64,000 nucleotides of DNA from contig CAKTBG010000011.1 in the NCBI GenBank assembly GCA_934533135.1, forward strand, positions 6,351 to 70,350, given 5' to 3'. The position numbers and the translations under genes were made by a program. Positions 42,295 through 49,837 of this stretch are shown here, in pieces (the first letter of the stretch is position 1; every line of letters starts with the position of its first letter). Source of the stretch: an uncultured Faecalibacterium sp. GTDB lineage: Bacteria > Bacillota > Clostridia > Oscillospirales > Ruminococcaceae. The notes under the pieces are model-generated. The model was not told where the DNA came from. It did no database searches and worked only from the letters and a program-made list of their open reading frames with translations.

Positions 42295-42816
42295 TCAGTT
42301 TTCCTCCTTTACAAAAAAGCTCTTGATGTGGTTGTAGAGAGACTCAAACTCAAAGACGATCATGGCAACACCGGCCAGAGGCACCGGGAAGTACATCCAG
42401 AAACGGCTCAGCCAGGGCATCGAGACATAGAAACCGCGGCCGCCCAGTGTGGTGGCGTAGTTCCAGCCCACGACCATCATGATGATGCCCAGTGCGCAGA
42501 CAGCGACATCCGCCAGAATGTCCAGCACCTTGATGACCGTCTTGGGCAGGTAGACGTCGAATGCAGTCATCCGGATGTGTGCGCCGCGGCGGATGGCCAG
42601 AGCCGCGCTCAGCACGGCCATGTAACTCATGCAGGTCAGCACGACTTCCTCCGTCCATGCGGGATCCGGAATAAACGGAACGTAACGGCCAATGACCGAC
42701 ATGGTGGTGATGAGGATATCTGCGATCAGCAGGATCTTGCAGATAAACAGCACCACTTTGTAGGTAATGTCGTACGCCGGCTTGATCTTATCCAATGTGG
42801 TAAAGATTTTCGGCAT
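42295..42816 (-). CDS. dctQ: TRAP transporter small permease (DctQ)
   Basis: A 173-residue four-helix membrane subunit of the TRAP importer. The conserved region VLTCMSYMAVLSAALAIRRG AHIRM-type motif is present (around 75-100), preceded by the first two helices and followed by the second pair. The start MPKIFTTLDKIKPAYD follows GGAGGAAATCC. It sits between dctP, from which a strong hairpin separates it, and dctM. Confidence 0.92.
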   Translation of the reverse strand: MPKIFTTLDKIKPAYDITYKVVLFICKILLIADILITTMSVIGRYVPFIPDPAWTEEVVLTCMSYMAVLSAALAIRRGAHIRMTAFDVYLPKTVIKVLDILADVAVCALGIIMMVVGWNYATTLGGRGFYVSMPWLSRFWMYFPVPLAGVAMIVFEFESLYNHIKSFFVKEEN

Positions 42817-42838
42817 AGGATTTCCTCCACTTCCATAT

Positions 42839-42889
42839 AAAAACCCGGCGGGTCTGCGGGCGTATCCCGTAGTCCCCCGCCGGGCTATG
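42839..42889 (-). terminator. intercistronic hairpin between dctP and dctQ
   Basis: AGCCCGGCGGG pairs with CCCGCCGGGTT across a loop; five T residues follow on the minus strand. Readthrough would lower permease relative to binding-protein expression. Confidence 0.8.
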
Positions 42890-42918
42890 TACTTACTTCA
42901 GAGCCGATGAAGGACGGA

Positions 42919-43998
42919 TCAGGCCTTCATATCCAGCAGCTGCTGATACAGCTCAGCCTGATCGGAGGTGTTCTCGCTGATGACCTTCGCGCAGGCTTCC
43001 TGCCAAGGTGCCTTATCGGGAACATCGACGACGTTGCAGCCGGAAGACTTCAGCTCCTCCAGAACCTTGTTCTCAGCAGACTCAGACAGCTCTGCGTTGA
43101 AGGCCTGCGTATCGGCACCAGCCTCCATGATGGCAGCCTGCTGGTTCTCGGTCAGCTTGCTCCAAGCGTTGTCGCTGATAACGGCCTGCACTGCACCCAG
43201 CGTGTGGCCATCGAGGATCAGGTTGTTTGCAACCTCGGGGAAAGCGTTGGACTTGTAGTTTGCGATGGGCTGCTCTGCGCCATCGACAACGCCGGTCTGC
43301 AGTGCGCTGTACAGCTCACCGAAGGAAACGACGGTCGGGTTGGCACCCAGACCCTCGACCATGCCGTTCATGACGGGGTCGTTGGACACGCGCAGCTTCA
43401 GGCCCTTGAAATCGGCAATGCCGGAAACGGGCTTGACCGTGAAGAAGTGGCGGAAGCCCTCTTCGCCGTAGAAGATGCCGCGGACGGGCAGACCCAGCTC
43501 CTGCGGCTCGTTCAGGAAGTCCGGAGCCAGATCGCTGTTGGCGAAATTCCAGAAGTGTGCGCGGTTCTCAAAGGTGAAGGGGATGGACAGCAGCTTGGAC
43601 TTGGTGCAGCCGTAGCTGGTCAGTGCGAATGCAGAGATACGGCTGATGTCGATGGAGGTAGAGCCGCCCAGAATGGCGTCCAGAACGTCGTTCTCAGAAC
43701 CCAGAACGCCGGAAGCCTGCACGTCGATCACGACCGAACCGCCGGTCAGCTCCTCGACCTTCTCCTTGAAGTGAGAACCGGTCTGGCCGACGATGGTATC
43801 CAGCGGGTTGACCTCGGCGTAGACCAGCGTCACCTTGGGATCGCTTGCAGCGGCGGCTGCATCACCAGCGGGAGCTGCAGAAGAAGCCGGAGCAGCGGAA
43901 GAAGCAGGGCTCTTGGAGCCACCGCAGGCGGTCAGTGCCAGAGCAGCGGCAGAAACGCCGGCTGCAGCGAGAAAGCTGCGACGAGTGATCTTTTTCAT
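42919..43998 (-). CDS. dctP: TRAP transporter substrate-binding lipoprotein (DctP)
   Basis: A 359-residue extracytoplasmic binding protein. The N-terminus has a twin-arginine motif (MKKITRRSFLAAAG) followed by a lipobox (LALTACGG), then an Ala/Ser/Pro tether. The DctP fold is shown by VTLVYAEVNPLDTIVGQTGS, FKGLKLRVSNDPVMNGMVEG, and VVSFGELYSALQTGVVDGAE; the arginine in LRVSN normally binds the substrate carboxylate. The start at 43998 is chosen because it begins the signal peptide; the frame is open further up. It heads dctPQM. Confidence 0.94.
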   Translation of the reverse strand: MKKITRRSFLAAAGVSAAALALTACGGSKSPASSAAPASSAAPAGDAAAAASDPKVTLVYAEVNPLDTIVGQTGSHFKEKVEELTGGSVVIDVQASGVLGSENDVLDAILGGSTSIDISRISAFALTSYGCTKSKLLSIPFTFENRAHFWNFANSDLAPDFLNEPQELGLPVRGIFYGEEGFRHFFTVKPVSGIADFKGLKLRVSNDPVMNGMVEGLGANPTVVSFGELYSALQTGVVDGAEQPIANYKSNAFPEVANNLILDGHTLGAVQAVISDNAWSKLTENQQAAIMEAGADTQAFNAELSESAENKVLEELKSSGCNVVDVPDKAPWQEACAKVISENTSDQAELYQQLLDMKA

Positions 43999-44081
43999 AT
44001 CAATTGTCCTCCTAAAAAATCTCTTCTCAATGTCCGCCGCCCTTGCACAGGAGGCGTGCGGATCATTCATTTGTTGTTCAC

Positions 44082-44110
44082 ACTTTAGCAAATTTTCTAA
44101 GCCAAAACAA
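44082..44110 (-). promoter_or_regulatory. candidate promoter of dctPQM
   Basis: Minus-strand TTGTTT (44105-44110), 17-bp spacer, TAAAGT (44082-44087) preceded by TGC. A TTGACA at 44169-44174 lies further up but lacks a matching -10. Confidence 0.5.
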
Positions 44111-44190
44111 GGGGTTCTGAAAAATGTCCTGTTTTTTGAAAGAATGTGAGCACAGCTTTTGTTTACTTTGTCAAAGAATTTTGCTTTTGT

Positions 44191-44218
44191 TTGGATAGTT
44201 CGCACAAGTGCTTGGATA
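44191..44218. promoter_or_regulatory. TTGGATA direct repeats, candidate response-regulator site
   Basis: TTGGATA occurs at 44191-44197 and 44212-44218, a 21-bp period (two helical turns), in the gap between the TRAP sensor genes and dctP. Such phasing suits AraC-family dimers like the nearby regulator. Confidence 0.5.
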
Positions 44219-44239
44219 CAATTTGCAATACATCTTTTC

Positions 44240-44285
44240 TTGGTTCTCCCTCTGGGAGAGCTGTCTGCGCAGCAGACTAAGAGGG
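44240..44285 (+). repeat. palindromic repeat family A, locus 7
   Basis: Plus unit: TTCTCCCTCTGGGAGAGC hairpin, second stem GTCTGC/GCAGAC, then CTAAGAGGG, ending 10 bp from the stop of the minus-strand binding-protein gene. Confidence 0.87.
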
Positions 44286-44295
44286 CGAGGCCGCT

Positions 44296-45312
44296 TCACG
44301 CATTTTGTATCCGCTCGATCAGCTCCTTCTGCTCCCCGAACCGATCGTACATGGGCTGCACCGCATCCCGGAACTTTTGTTTTTCTTCTGCCGAAAGCTC
44401 CGTCACCACAACGCCGCGATCCCTCATGTTTCGCTCTGCGTTCTGCTCCCGCGCCGCCCAGAGGGTGCGCTCGGTCAGAGCCGACTCCCGGGCACAGCTC
44501 CGGATGACGCCCGGAAAAGAGGGATCCAGCTGGGCAAGTTTCTGCATCGCCGGAACGCTGGCCAGCTGGATCTCGGGCACACGGGTGTGTTCGTCTTTTA
44601 AGAAATAGGGTGCGACCTCGTAGTGCCCCATGGCCTCGTAGCTGGGCCAGTTGTTCTCCGCTCCGTCGATCTCGCCGTTGTGGAGAGTGGCATAGACCTG
44701 ACTGTACACCACCTGCACCGGGTCTGCGCCGAGATCCCGCACCATCTCGCTCATCATGTCCGATTCCTGCACCCGGAGGATCAGCCCCCGCAGTTCTTCG
44801 AGGGTCGTCACCCGCTCCCGGGTATAGAAGCTGCGCACCCCCGCATCGAACCATGACAGGCCGGTCAGATTCATGCTGTCCAGCGTCGCCAGAAACTCAT
44901 CGCCGATGGCTCCGTCCAGCACCCGCCACATCTGGTCGGCGTCCTGATACAGAAACGGCAGCTGCAATACGCTCAGCGCGGGCAGCTGCTCGGCCAGCGG
45001 ACTCAGGGAGACGCGGGCAAAGTCGATGCCGCCGAACTGCATCTGCTGGATGACGCTCTGCTCTGCGCCCAGCTCGCCGCCGCTGTACACCGCGATCTTG
45101 ACCCTGCCGTTTGTTTTTTCCTCCACCCGCCGGGCAAAATCCAGTGCGGCCTTGGTGGTCGGGTAGTCCTCGGGCTGGTTCTCGGCATAGCGCAGGATCA
45201 GCTCCGGCCGGTTTTCCACTTCGTCGTCCTCGCTGTGTGGAAAAGCGCAGCCCGTCATTCCCATCAAGGCCAAGACCCCTGCTGCCGACAGCAGCTCCCG
45301 CCGGGCGATCAC
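44296..45312 (-). CDS. second TRAP-type substrate-binding lipoprotein, linked to the two-component genes
   Basis: A 338-residue DctP-family binding protein with a lipoprotein signal (ARRELLSAAGVLALMGMTGC, lipidated Cys near 22). The fold is shown by AENQPEDYPTTKAALDFARR, IQQMQFGGIDFARVSLSPL, and GLILRVQESDMMSEMVRDLG, with the substrate-binding Arg in LRVQE. It starts at GTG 45312 with GGAGG upstream and overlaps the response-regulator stop (GTGA). Being co-translated with a kinase and regulator, not with permeases, it may present substrate to the sensor, or be a spare binding protein for dctQM. Confidence 0.88.
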   Translation of the reverse strand: MIARRELLSAAGVLALMGMTGCAFPHSEDDEVENRPELILRYAENQPEDYPTTKAALDFARRVEEKTNGRVKIAVYSGGELGAEQSVIQQMQFGGIDFARVSLSPLAEQLPALSVLQLPFLYQDADQMWRVLDGAIGDEFLATLDSMNLTGLSWFDAGVRSFYTRERVTTLEELRGLILRVQESDMMSEMVRDLGADPVQVVYSQVYATLHNGEIDGAENNWPSYEAMGHYEVAPYFLKDEHTRVPEIQLASVPAMQKLAQLDPSFPGVIRSCARESALTERTLWAAREQNAERNMRDRGVVVTELSAEEKQKFRDAVQPMYDRFGEQKELIERIQNA

Positions 45313-46127
45313 AGGTCAGCCTCCGGGTGTACGGCTTTGTTCTGCCGCCGGTACTGGGTGGGGGTCATGCCGGTGCGCTTCTTGAACGCCCGGGCAAAAT
45401 AGCTGGCGTCCTCGTAGCCCACCATGGAAGCCACCTCCGCCGAGGAGCGGAAGGGATCCGTCAGCAGCTCCTTGGCCGCGTTGATCCGCAGCTCGGTCAG
45501 GCAGTCGAGGAAGTTCATCTTCTGGTATTTCTTGAATTGCGCCGACAGATACGCCGGGCTGATGTGCAGGATCTCCCCCACGCTGTCCAGCGAAAGGTCG
45601 AACATATAATTGTCTTCCAGATACCGCCGGACATGCGCCATGACCAGCGCGGTCTGGCTGTTCTCCCCTTCCGGCTCTTCTTTTTCGCGCTCCGGGTCGG
45701 CCGGCGTCTCGGGTTCCGGCTGGATCGGTGCCAGAGCTGCCAGCTTCCGCTCCGTCTCGATCTGCCGGGCTGCCCGGCGGATGGAGGCTTCCAGCTCATC
45801 CGGATCCACGGGTTTCAGCAGATAGTCGCAGGCTCCCAGATGCATTGCTTCGTGGGCATACTGAAACAGGCTGTACGCCGTCACAAAGATGACCCGGCAG
45901 CCGGGCCGCTGGGTCAGGATCGCCCGCGCCGCATCCAAGCCGCTCATGCCCGGCATTTCGATGTCCATCAGGATCAGCTCCGCCCCCCAGAGCACCGCAG
46001 TGTCGGCGGCTTTCCGGCCATTCTCGGCAAATTCCAGCACCACTTCATGCTCAAAGCGGTGGCTCACCATATCGGCCAGAGCCTCCCGCTCCAGCTTTTC
46101 ATCATCCGCGATCAATAGGCGAATCAT
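45309..46127 (-). CDS. AraC-type response regulator (YesN-like)
   Basis: A 272-residue regulator. Residues 1-120 are a receiver: MIRLLIADDEKLEREALADM with the acidic pocket, phospho-Asp in LILMDIEMPGMSGLDAARA, and the conserved Lys in CDYLLKPVDPDELE. A Pro/Glu-rich linker follows, then a C-terminal AraC double helix-turn-helix (LDSVGEILHISPAYLSAQFK and SMVGYEDASYFARAFKKRTG). The ATG overlaps the kinase stop (ATGA). It should activate the downstream TRAP genes when its partner kinase is triggered. Confidence 0.93.
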   Translation of the reverse strand: MIRLLIADDEKLEREALADMVSHRFEHEVVLEFAENGRKAADTAVLWGAELILMDIEMPGMSGLDAARAILTQRPGCRVIFVTAYSLFQYAHEAMHLGACDYLLKPVDPDELEASIRRAARQIETERKLAALAPIQPEPETPADPEREKEEPEGENSQTALVMAHVRRYLEDNYMFDLSLDSVGEILHISPAYLSAQFKKYQKMNFLDCLTELRINAAKELLTDPFRSSAEVASMVGYEDASYFARAFKKRTGMTPTQYRRQNKAVHPEADL

Positions 46128-47632
46128 TCGTCCAAATCCTCCTCTACAGGCTCCACCAAAGGCAGATACAGGCTGACTGCCGTACCCCATCCCTCGTGGG
46201 AGCGGATCTCAAACCGGCAGCGTTTGTCCAGCAGTTTCAGCCGCGCTGCCACATTGTAGACACCGATGTGCTCGCACCGCTCCCCGGAGCATTCCAGTGC
46301 GGTTTTCAGCTGCCGGAGCGATTCCGGCGCGATGCCTACGCCATTGTCAAATACATTGATATAAAGCAAGCCCTGCTCCCGCAGCGGGTTGATCCGGATG
46401 CGGACCACGCCGCCCTCTTCCTTGGGCGAGATGCCGTGCTTAAAGGCGTTCTCCACGATGGGCTGCAGGATGAACGACGGCACCATCGTCTCGGTCAGCT
46501 CAAGGGAATCCGAGATCTTCCACTGCATCCGTACCCGGTCGCCGAAACGGACATGGTAGATGGAGTAATACTCGTCCACGATCCGCACTTCCCGGGAGAG
46601 CGGCACCTGCTCGTCGTTGCTCATCAGGCTGTACCGCAGCAGGTGCGACAATGCGGTGATGAGTGCCTGTGTCCGGTAGGCTTTCTCCTGCCCGGCCGTC
46701 TGCAGAATGACGTTCAGGGTATTGAAGAGGAAATGCGGGTCGATCTGGCTGCGGAGCTGCTGCAACCGGCTCCGCTCCATCCGGTTCTGCAGCTCCAGTG
46801 CCTGCGTTTTCTGTCGGTGCAGCTCCCGCTCGATCTCGTTTTTCTCCCGCAGGGTGTTCACCTGTTCGGCCATCGAGTGCTTCATGTGGTTGAACGCCTC
46901 GGCCAGCTGCCCCATCTCATCCTGATGGGGCACCGGAACGTCCGGGGTATCAAACGCCCGCCGTGCAATGGCCTGCGACGCACCGATCAGCTGCTGCACC
47001 GGGGTCAGCAGCCGCAGCACCGACAACGCCATCACGCAGCCCAGCAGCAGGCAGAGCCCGACCACCACCGTCTGGATCCATTTGACCCGGTTGCTCAGCT
47101 CCGACACCCGGGTGTAGGTCTCCTGCGCATCGGAAATGGCCGTGTTGAGCAGCTGCTGGGCGTACTGACGGAGATAATTTCCGCAGGGAGCCACCTGATT
47201 GTAATAGAGCTGCGCCGCCTGCGGGTCGCCGCCGGTCTGGACGGCCGTTTCCAGCTGCTGGATCAGAGCCGTGTAGCTGTCAAAGGTGGTGCAGACCGCA
47301 CTGTAGAGCAGGTATTGCTTCTCGCTGACCGTATCCAGATCGCCGTTGATCCGCCAGAGCCATGCGTTCATGGTGGAAAACGCCCCGTGCAGCTCCTGCA
47401 GCAGTTCGTCCGTATCGCCGTATTCCCACCGGTACGCATCCAGCGCGTTCAGACTCTGCTCCACACCGTTCTGAAACCGGCTGATGGCGTTGAAGTTGCC
47501 CATCTGGTCGTCCAGCTCCCGAAGCACGGTATTGGACTGGTAGAAGCTCAGGTAGATCTGCGCAAACAGTGCCAGAAAGAATGCCGCCAGACAGAGCACC
47601 ATCCGCTCCTTCAAGGTCATGTGCCACCGCAC
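46124..47632 (-). CDS. sensor histidine kinase (YesM/LytS class)
   Basis: A 502-residue membrane kinase. Two transmembrane helices (LCLAAFFLALFAQIYLSF and VVVGLCLLLGCVMALSVL) flank an all-helical extracellular sensor of about 150 residues. A HAMP linker, coiled coil, the His_kinase domain with the phosphorylated His in QIDPHFLFNTLNVIL, and an ATPase domain (IVENAFKHGISPKEEGG, FDNGVGI) follow. The GTG at 47632 lies 7 bases from AAAGGGGGG; an ATG at 47620 is the alternative. It heads kinase-regulator-binding protein, upstream of dctPQM. Confidence 0.92.
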   Translation of the reverse strand: MRWHMTLKERMVLCLAAFFLALFAQIYLSFYQSNTVLRELDDQMGNFNAISRFQNGVEQSLNALDAYRWEYGDTDELLQELHGAFSTMNAWLWRINGDLDTVSEKQYLLYSAVCTTFDSYTALIQQLETAVQTGGDPQAAQLYYNQVAPCGNYLRQYAQQLLNTAISDAQETYTRVSELSNRVKWIQTVVVGLCLLLGCVMALSVLRLLTPVQQLIGASQAIARRAFDTPDVPVPHQDEMGQLAEAFNHMKHSMAEQVNTLREKNEIERELHRQKTQALELQNRMERSRLQQLRSQIDPHFLFNTLNVILQTAGQEKAYRTQALITALSHLLRYSLMSNDEQVPLSREVRIVDEYYSIYHVRFGDRVRMQWKISDSLELTETMVPSFILQPIVENAFKHGISPKEEGGVVRIRINPLREQGLLYINVFDNGVGIAPESLRQLKTALECSGERCEHIGVYNVAARLKLLDKRCRFEIRSHEGWGTAVSLYLPLVEPVEEDLDE

Positions 47633-47694
47633 CGCATTGCCCCCCCTTTGTTCCAAACGCCTTGCAAAACGCGCATTTCACTTCAAATCGTCTT

Positions 47695-47724
47695 ATTCTA
47701 CCACGTTTTATGGCATTTGCGCAA
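47695..47724 (-). promoter_or_regulatory. promoter of the kinase-regulator-binding protein operon
   Basis: Minus-strand TTGCGC (47719-47724), 18-bp spacer, TAGAAT (47695-47700), with TGG before the -10. Confidence 0.6.
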
Positions 47725-47732
47725 GTTTTTCC

Positions 47733-47761
47733 TTGATTGTTTGGTATAAATATGGTACTAT
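47733..47761 (+). promoter_or_regulatory. promoter of the YcxB-like gene
   Basis: TTGATT (47733-47738), 17-bp spacer, TACTAT (47756-47761) with TGG before it; divergent from the kinase promoter. Confidence 0.6.
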
Positions 47762-47782
47762 GCCTAAAAAGGGGGTTCTTTT

Positions 47783-48316
47783 ATGTCTCAGCCCATCTCC
47801 GTTTCGGTGCAAATGGATGCACAGTCCTTCCACGATTTCGCCGCATTCGACCTGCTGCGCCACCACAAACGCTGGCATCGGCCGATGCTGTTCACGGTCA
47901 TCCTGCTGGTCTTTGCGGGCATCTGCCTGTCGCAGGTCGGCCAGCGGGAGGGTGCCGCCCTGCTGACGGTGGTTCTGGCCGTCGTCGCGCTGGGGGTGCC
48001 GACCGTCTACTTCTGGACCTTTTTCCACAATCTGAGCCTCCAGATCAAAAAGATGGGGCTCTCCCAGCCCAAACCCTTCTACCGCCTTCTGCTGGATGAC
48101 GAAGGGCTGTCGGTCTGGATGGCGGGCGGGCAGGACAAAGCCGCGCCGACCCACCAGTATCCGTGGCAGAACCTTTACATCGTCTACCGGGTGCCGGGTG
48201 CCCTTTACCTCTACGTCCAGCAGAATCAGGCCTATCTGCTCAACGACTCCATCGACGCAGCGTGGGCGTTCCTGTCTCAATTGCTGCCGCCCGAACGTCT
48301 GCGGGACTGCCGGTAA
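47783..48316 (+). CDS. YcxB-like membrane protein
   Basis: A 177-residue protein of unknown function with two adjacent transmembrane helices (PMLFTVILLVFAGICLSQVG and AALLTVVLAVVALGVPTVYF) after a polar N-terminus. A C-terminal soluble domain of the YcxB type has YPWQNLYIVYRVPGALYLYV and NQAYLLNDSI. Start MSQPISVSVQMDAQSFHDF follows AAAGGGGG. It is divergent from the TRAP sensor kinase and followed by a family A repeat that can serve as its terminator. Confidence 0.8.
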   Translation: MSQPISVSVQMDAQSFHDFAAFDLLRHHKRWHRPMLFTVILLVFAGICLSQVGQREGAALLTVVLAVVALGVPTVYFWTFFHNLSLQIKKMGLSQPKPFYRLLLDDEGLSVWMAGGQDKAAPTHQYPWQNLYIVYRVPGALYLYVQQNQAYLLNDSIDAAWAFLSQLLPPERLRDCR

Positions 48317-48337
48317 AGCGTTTTCCGCCAAAAACAA

Positions 48338-48418
48338 ACCTCTCCGTCCATGCTTCGCATTGCCGCCTCCCCGAATGGGAGAGCTGGCGAGCGTAAGCTC
48401 GACGGAGAGGTTTTTTTT
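48338..48418 (+). repeat. palindromic repeat family A, locus 8, acting as terminator
   Basis: CCTCTCCGTC (48339-48348) pairs with GACGGAGAGG at the other end (48401-48410), enclosing a GGGAGAGC segment and the stem GCGAGCG/GCTCGAC-like arms. Eight T residues follow directly, so here the element is a usable intrinsic terminator for the YcxB-like gene. Confidence 0.85.
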
Positions 48419-48424
48419 ATCTGC

Positions 48425-48670
48425 AAAACAAAAACAGGCAGCACCGTGGAAAGGAGGAGAAAGCGGTGCTGCCTGTATATGAGAACTCCAAACATTTGCG
48501 GCTGTCAGGAGGGTTTTGGTAGTCTGTTCGCTGTCGGGCTATTGCCTCGCATCGGCAGGGAACAGTGTTTTTTAAAGGGAAGCTTCCGGCCCCGGCCGAA
48601 GCTTTCATTGCTTGGATCGCGCCTGCATTTGGTCGGTTTTCGGAACTTTTTTGTTTCCTTCCCGACTGCA
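48425..48670 (-). ncRNA. candidate structured RNA of about 245 bases
   Basis: A 290-bp gap beyond the endonuclease gene has a TACAAT -10 (48676-48681), then strong nested structure, then a terminator. On the minus strand the 5' end TGCAGTCGGGAAGG can pair with CCTCCTGACAGCCGCA (about 48495-48515). Inside are a stem AAGCTTCGGCC/GGCCGGAAGCTT and a hairpin CTGTTCCCTGCCG/CGACAGCGAACAG. The transcript would end at CAGGCAGCACCG/CGGTGCTGCCTG plus five T (48431-48477). End-to-end pairing around an internal bulge recalls 6S RNA, but I cannot confirm the family. Confidence 0.45.
48431..48477 (-). terminator. intrinsic terminator of the candidate RNA / endonuclease gene
   Basis: ACAGGCAGCACCG and CGGTGCTGCCTGT form a 13-bp stem; TTTTTG follows on the minus strand. 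Confidence 0.85.
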
Positions 48671-48705
48671 CCCTTATTGTACCGGATAAAAATGGAGTTT
48701 CTTTG

Positions 48706-48720
48706 TGTTCATTTTGAACA
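48706..48720. promoter_or_regulatory. TGTTCA palindrome upstream of the candidate RNA
   Basis: TGTTCA-TTT-TGAACA is a perfect 15-bp inverted repeat, 25 bp upstream of the TACAAT box. Candidate operator. Confidence 0.4.
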
Positions 48721-48769
48721 AATTGCAAATAAACCATGGTGTTTTTTCACACTTGGCAGCCGCACCCGC

Positions 48770-49837
48770 TCAGACCCAGTAAGCGTCCCGGATCTCCTCG
48801 TAGTGCCGCTCCCGCAGCAGGTCGGGCAGCTCGCCCACCGACGGAAATTCCAGTGTGATCTCCTGCCGCAGCTTGCGCAGCAGCGTTTCCCCCAGTGCCT
48901 CGGACACGCCGCCGCGCAGGGCTTTTTCGTACCATGCCACCAGCTCGTTTTCGGTCACGATGCTCTGGATGCGGCTTTTCCAGCCGATCTGGGTCAGAAG
49001 CGACAGGATGATATCCCGCTCGGCCTCCTTGCAAACGATCACGATCCGGTCGCTGGAAATGCTCTGCACAATGTTCTGCGCCAGCTCTACGTCCAGACTC
49101 AGATGTTTGATCTGGATGGCCGGCCCCCAGTTGGAATACATATCCAGCCCCCGGTCGGCTGCATTGGTTACCCCGACGCGAAACACTTTCGCCTGTTCCG
49201 TGTGGGTCAGCTTTGTCGGTTCCAGACACATGACTTTCCGGGCAAATGCCGAAAACGCCGTCAGAATGCCGATTTTTTCTTTGGTCACAGAGACGGTGAC
49301 CTGCAGCTGCATCTCCTCGACCAACGCCGAGAACAGCGCGTAGACCACGATCTCATAAATTTTGTCAAGGCTGCGTTTCAGACCCGGCTCCTGCCAGAAC
49401 GAGTCAATGAACGCTTTCACATCGAAGTTTTCCGGCGTGGCCGTCTGGCAGACATGCAACGCCTCGGCCATCTGATCGTGCTTGGTGTTGAACTGCCGAT
49501 AGATGTATGCTTCCACCGCTCCCTGCGTTCGCCGGTTTTCTTCGCCCAGCACGGCGATCACCTGCGGCGGGATCGCATTCTCCTCAAACAAATTGTCCTG
49601 AAACCGCGCGCTGCTGGTGCAGATCCTGCCCAGAAGCGGTCGGCTGACATCATTCCGCCATTTTTTGCTCCGATTGCGGTAGGTCTCCAGATCGTTCAGA
49701 TCCACATCGTGGTATACCCGGTCGTGGTACAGGATCTCCGCGATCTGGATCGGTTTATACCAATGTGCCCTCGATTTCCGGATCACAGCGTCAAGGCTCT
49801 TCCGGGCTTCTGCTCTTGTCGGCATTGGCGTGGGCAT
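48770..49837 (-). CDS. HaeII-like type II restriction endonuclease
   Basis: A 355-residue protein that resembles the HaeII endonuclease family throughout: early SRAHWYKPIQIAEILYHDRV, NDLETYRNRSKKWRNDVSRP, QDNLFEENAIPPQVIAVLGE, and the late GLDMYSNWGPAIQIKHLSL, where the Asp and the Gln-Lys pair may be catalytic. HaeII cuts RGCGCY; the same target is inferred here. The ATG at 49837 follows AGGAGG and overlaps the methylase end by 47 bp, so protection precedes cleavage in translation order. It is the second gene of the pair; no controller gene is seen. Confidence 0.78.
   Translation of the reverse strand: MPTPMPTRAEARKSLDAVIRKSRAHWYKPIQIAEILYHDRVYHDVDLNDLETYRNRSKKWRNDVSRPLLGRICTSSARFQDNLFEENAIPPQVIAVLGEENRRTQGAVEAYIYRQFNTKHDQMAEALHVCQTATPENFDVKAFIDSFWQEPGLKRSLDKIYEIVVYALFSALVEEMQLQVTVSVTKEKIGILTAFSAFARKVMCLEPTKLTHTEQAKVFRVGVTNAADRGLDMYSNWGPAIQIKHLSLDVELAQNIVQSISSDRIVIVCKEAERDIILSLLTQIGWKSRIQSIVTENELVAWYEKALRGGVSEALGETLLRKLRQEITLEFPSVGELPDLLRERHYEEIRDAYWV

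Noticed and set aside
40941..42326. 461-residue frame antisense to dctM
   Set aside because: His/Asp/Gln-rich shadow of a hydrophobic protein gene.
44080..44110. Sigma-54 promoter for the TRAP operon
   Set aside because: TGGC and TTGC occur but their spacing is two bases too long for a -24/-12 promoter.
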